A stretch of DNA of 48,110 nt, taken from positions 1 to 48,110 of the forward strand of contig JALHLV010000029.1 in NCBI GenBank assembly GCA_022844405.1, given 5' to 3'. The notes below the pieces were generated by a model that was not told the DNA's origin, made no database searches, and was given only the letters and a program-made list of their open reading frames with translations. The position numbers and the translations under genes were made by a program. Shown one piece after another: positions 47,464 to 48,110 of this stretch. The stretch's first letter is position 1, and each line of letters starts with the position of its first letter. The DNA comes from Sphingomonadales bacterium. Its GTDB lineage: Bacteria > Pseudomonadota > Alphaproteobacteria > SMXS01.

Positions 47464-48110
47464 ATGAGCCGCTGCCTGGTGGTTCTGGCCATCCTTGTTC
47501 TCGCCGGCTGCGAAGGCGGCGGGTCGTGGCCCAATCTGGCCGACGTGCCGCCGGAGGTGAAGCCCGGCTTCCAGCAGGCATCGACCCTGGCGCCGCCGGC
47601 ACCGCCCGCGCCGCCCGCCACGCCGTCGCAGGCCCAGGCGGCGATGGCCAAGGCGGCGACTATGGTCGCCGGGCTGGGGGCCAGGCTCGACCAGCACCGC
47701 AACCGCTTCTCCCAACTGCAGCAGGATCTGGACGGCCAGTCGCGGCTGCTGGACTCGGACATCGCCGCCGGCAAGGGCACGTCCTCGGACGACTGGAGCA
47801 AGGCCCAGGCCGACCTGTCGCGGTTCAATGCCGACGTGGGCACCCTGCGCGACCTGCGCGAGGACGTGGGCGCGGACGCCGCCGCGGCCGGCGGCCTGGT
47901 CGCCGACCTGGAACCGGTGGGCCGCGCGACCCTGGACGATGCGGCGAAGCGCCAACTCGAGGCCCTGCGCGGCGCCGTCGACACGGTGCTGGCGGGACTG
48001 GGGTCGCTCGACCGCGATATCGGCGACGCCATGACGCGCTGGCTGGACAAGACCGCGGCCCAGGCCGGCCGCCTCGACCGGACGCCGCCGCCGCTTGCCG
48101 GCGCGTCCGC
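47464..48110 (+). CDS. lipoprotein with coiled-coil-like body, 3' truncated by window end
   Basis: The frame from 47464 reads MSRCLVVLAILVLAGCEGGG, a lipoprotein signal peptide with lipobox LAGC (Cys16), and stays open for 215 codons to the window edge without a stop. The mature part has a Pro/Ala linker (LAPPAPPAPPATPSQ) and then long helices rich in Ala, Leu, Asp and Arg with heptad-like spacing. This predicts a periplasmic coiled coil that might span from the outer membrane. An in-frame ATG at 47452 is also possible. Codon use (G/C at third positions) supports it over the open frame on the opposite strand. The family is not recognised. Confidence 0.72.
   Translation, partial: MSRCLVVLAILVLAGCEGGGSWPNLADVPPEVKPGFQQASTLAPPAPPAPPATPSQAQAAMAKAATMVAGLGARLDQHRNRFSQLQQDLDGQSRLLDSDIAAGKGTSSDDWSKAQADLSRFNADVGTLRDLREDVGADAAAAGGLVADLEPVGRATLDDAAKRQLEALRGAVDTVLAGLGSLDRDIGDAMTRWLDKTAAQAGRLDRTPPPLAGAS

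Overview
The window is GC-rich (about two thirds G+C by eye) and densely coded, with short intergenic gaps. It looks like a chromosomal stretch of an alphaproteobacterium. The pointers are the style of the TonB-dependent receptors, the many CaiB-type CoA-transferases, acyl-CoA dehydrogenases and cytochromes P450, a malonyl-CoA decarboxylase, Nu-class GST and MAPEG proteins, and several palindromic intergenic repeats. I cannot fix the order or genus from the sequence alone. No rRNA, CRISPR array, phage or transposase gene was seen. There is one tRNA gene, tRNA-Arg(ACG).

Layout. 1-6.4 kb: a truncated zinc-ribbon/DUF3426-type membrane protein, a methyltransferase, a histidine phosphatase, a vapB antitoxin followed by a broken vapC, then a VOC protein, an SDR, a GPH-type transporter and an EthD protein. 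6.5-11.0 kb (minus): a four-gene set of P450, Rieske oxygenase, VOC protein and CoA-transferase. A LuxR-type solo regulator is divergent from it, and a lux-box-like palindrome lies between them. 11.9-16.1 kb: a solitary VapB-like antitoxin, a two-subunit acyl-CoA dehydrogenase, and a MAPEG/GST pair. 16.1-19.6 kb: two paralogous P450s with a RES/Xre toxin-antitoxin module between them. 19.7-22.9 kb: a spinster-like MFS transporter and three NTF2-like proteins in a row. 23.0-28.8 kb: two tandem TonB-dependent receptors that share a perfectly identical 485-bp block. 29.1-31.0 kb: a fourth NTF2-like protein, a small membrane protein, a flavin reductase and a second MAPEG protein. 31.2-35.5 kb: two crotonase-family enzymes, a second CoA-transferase and malonyl-CoA decarboxylase.

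Read together, 2.8-35.5 kb looks like an uptake and catabolism region for one or more hydrophobic substrates. Outer-membrane receptors and MFS carriers would import the substrate. P450s and the Rieske enzyme would hydroxylate it. NTF2-like proteins with a LinA/scytalone-dehydratase-like Asp-His pair could dehydrate or isomerise intermediates. CoA-transferases, acyl-CoA dehydrogenase and crotonases would carry out beta-oxidation-like steps. The substrate cannot be named from sequence; a steroid, terpenoid or alicyclic/aromatic acid is a guess.

35.6-48.1 kb is accessory in character: a small Ala/Pro/Glu-rich lipoprotein, a membrane protein with a proline-iminopeptidase-like hydrolase, and a copper-handling operon (Cys-rich secreted protein, TolC-like lipoprotein, Met/His-rich periplasmic protein, apparent two-domain multicopper oxidase). 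It continues with an ArsR/VOC pair with a clear operator, a GFA-type protein, an NTF2-like/LysR divergent pair, a class II Fic protein, an AAC(3)-type acetyltransferase, the tRNA, and a lipoprotein gene that runs off the right edge.
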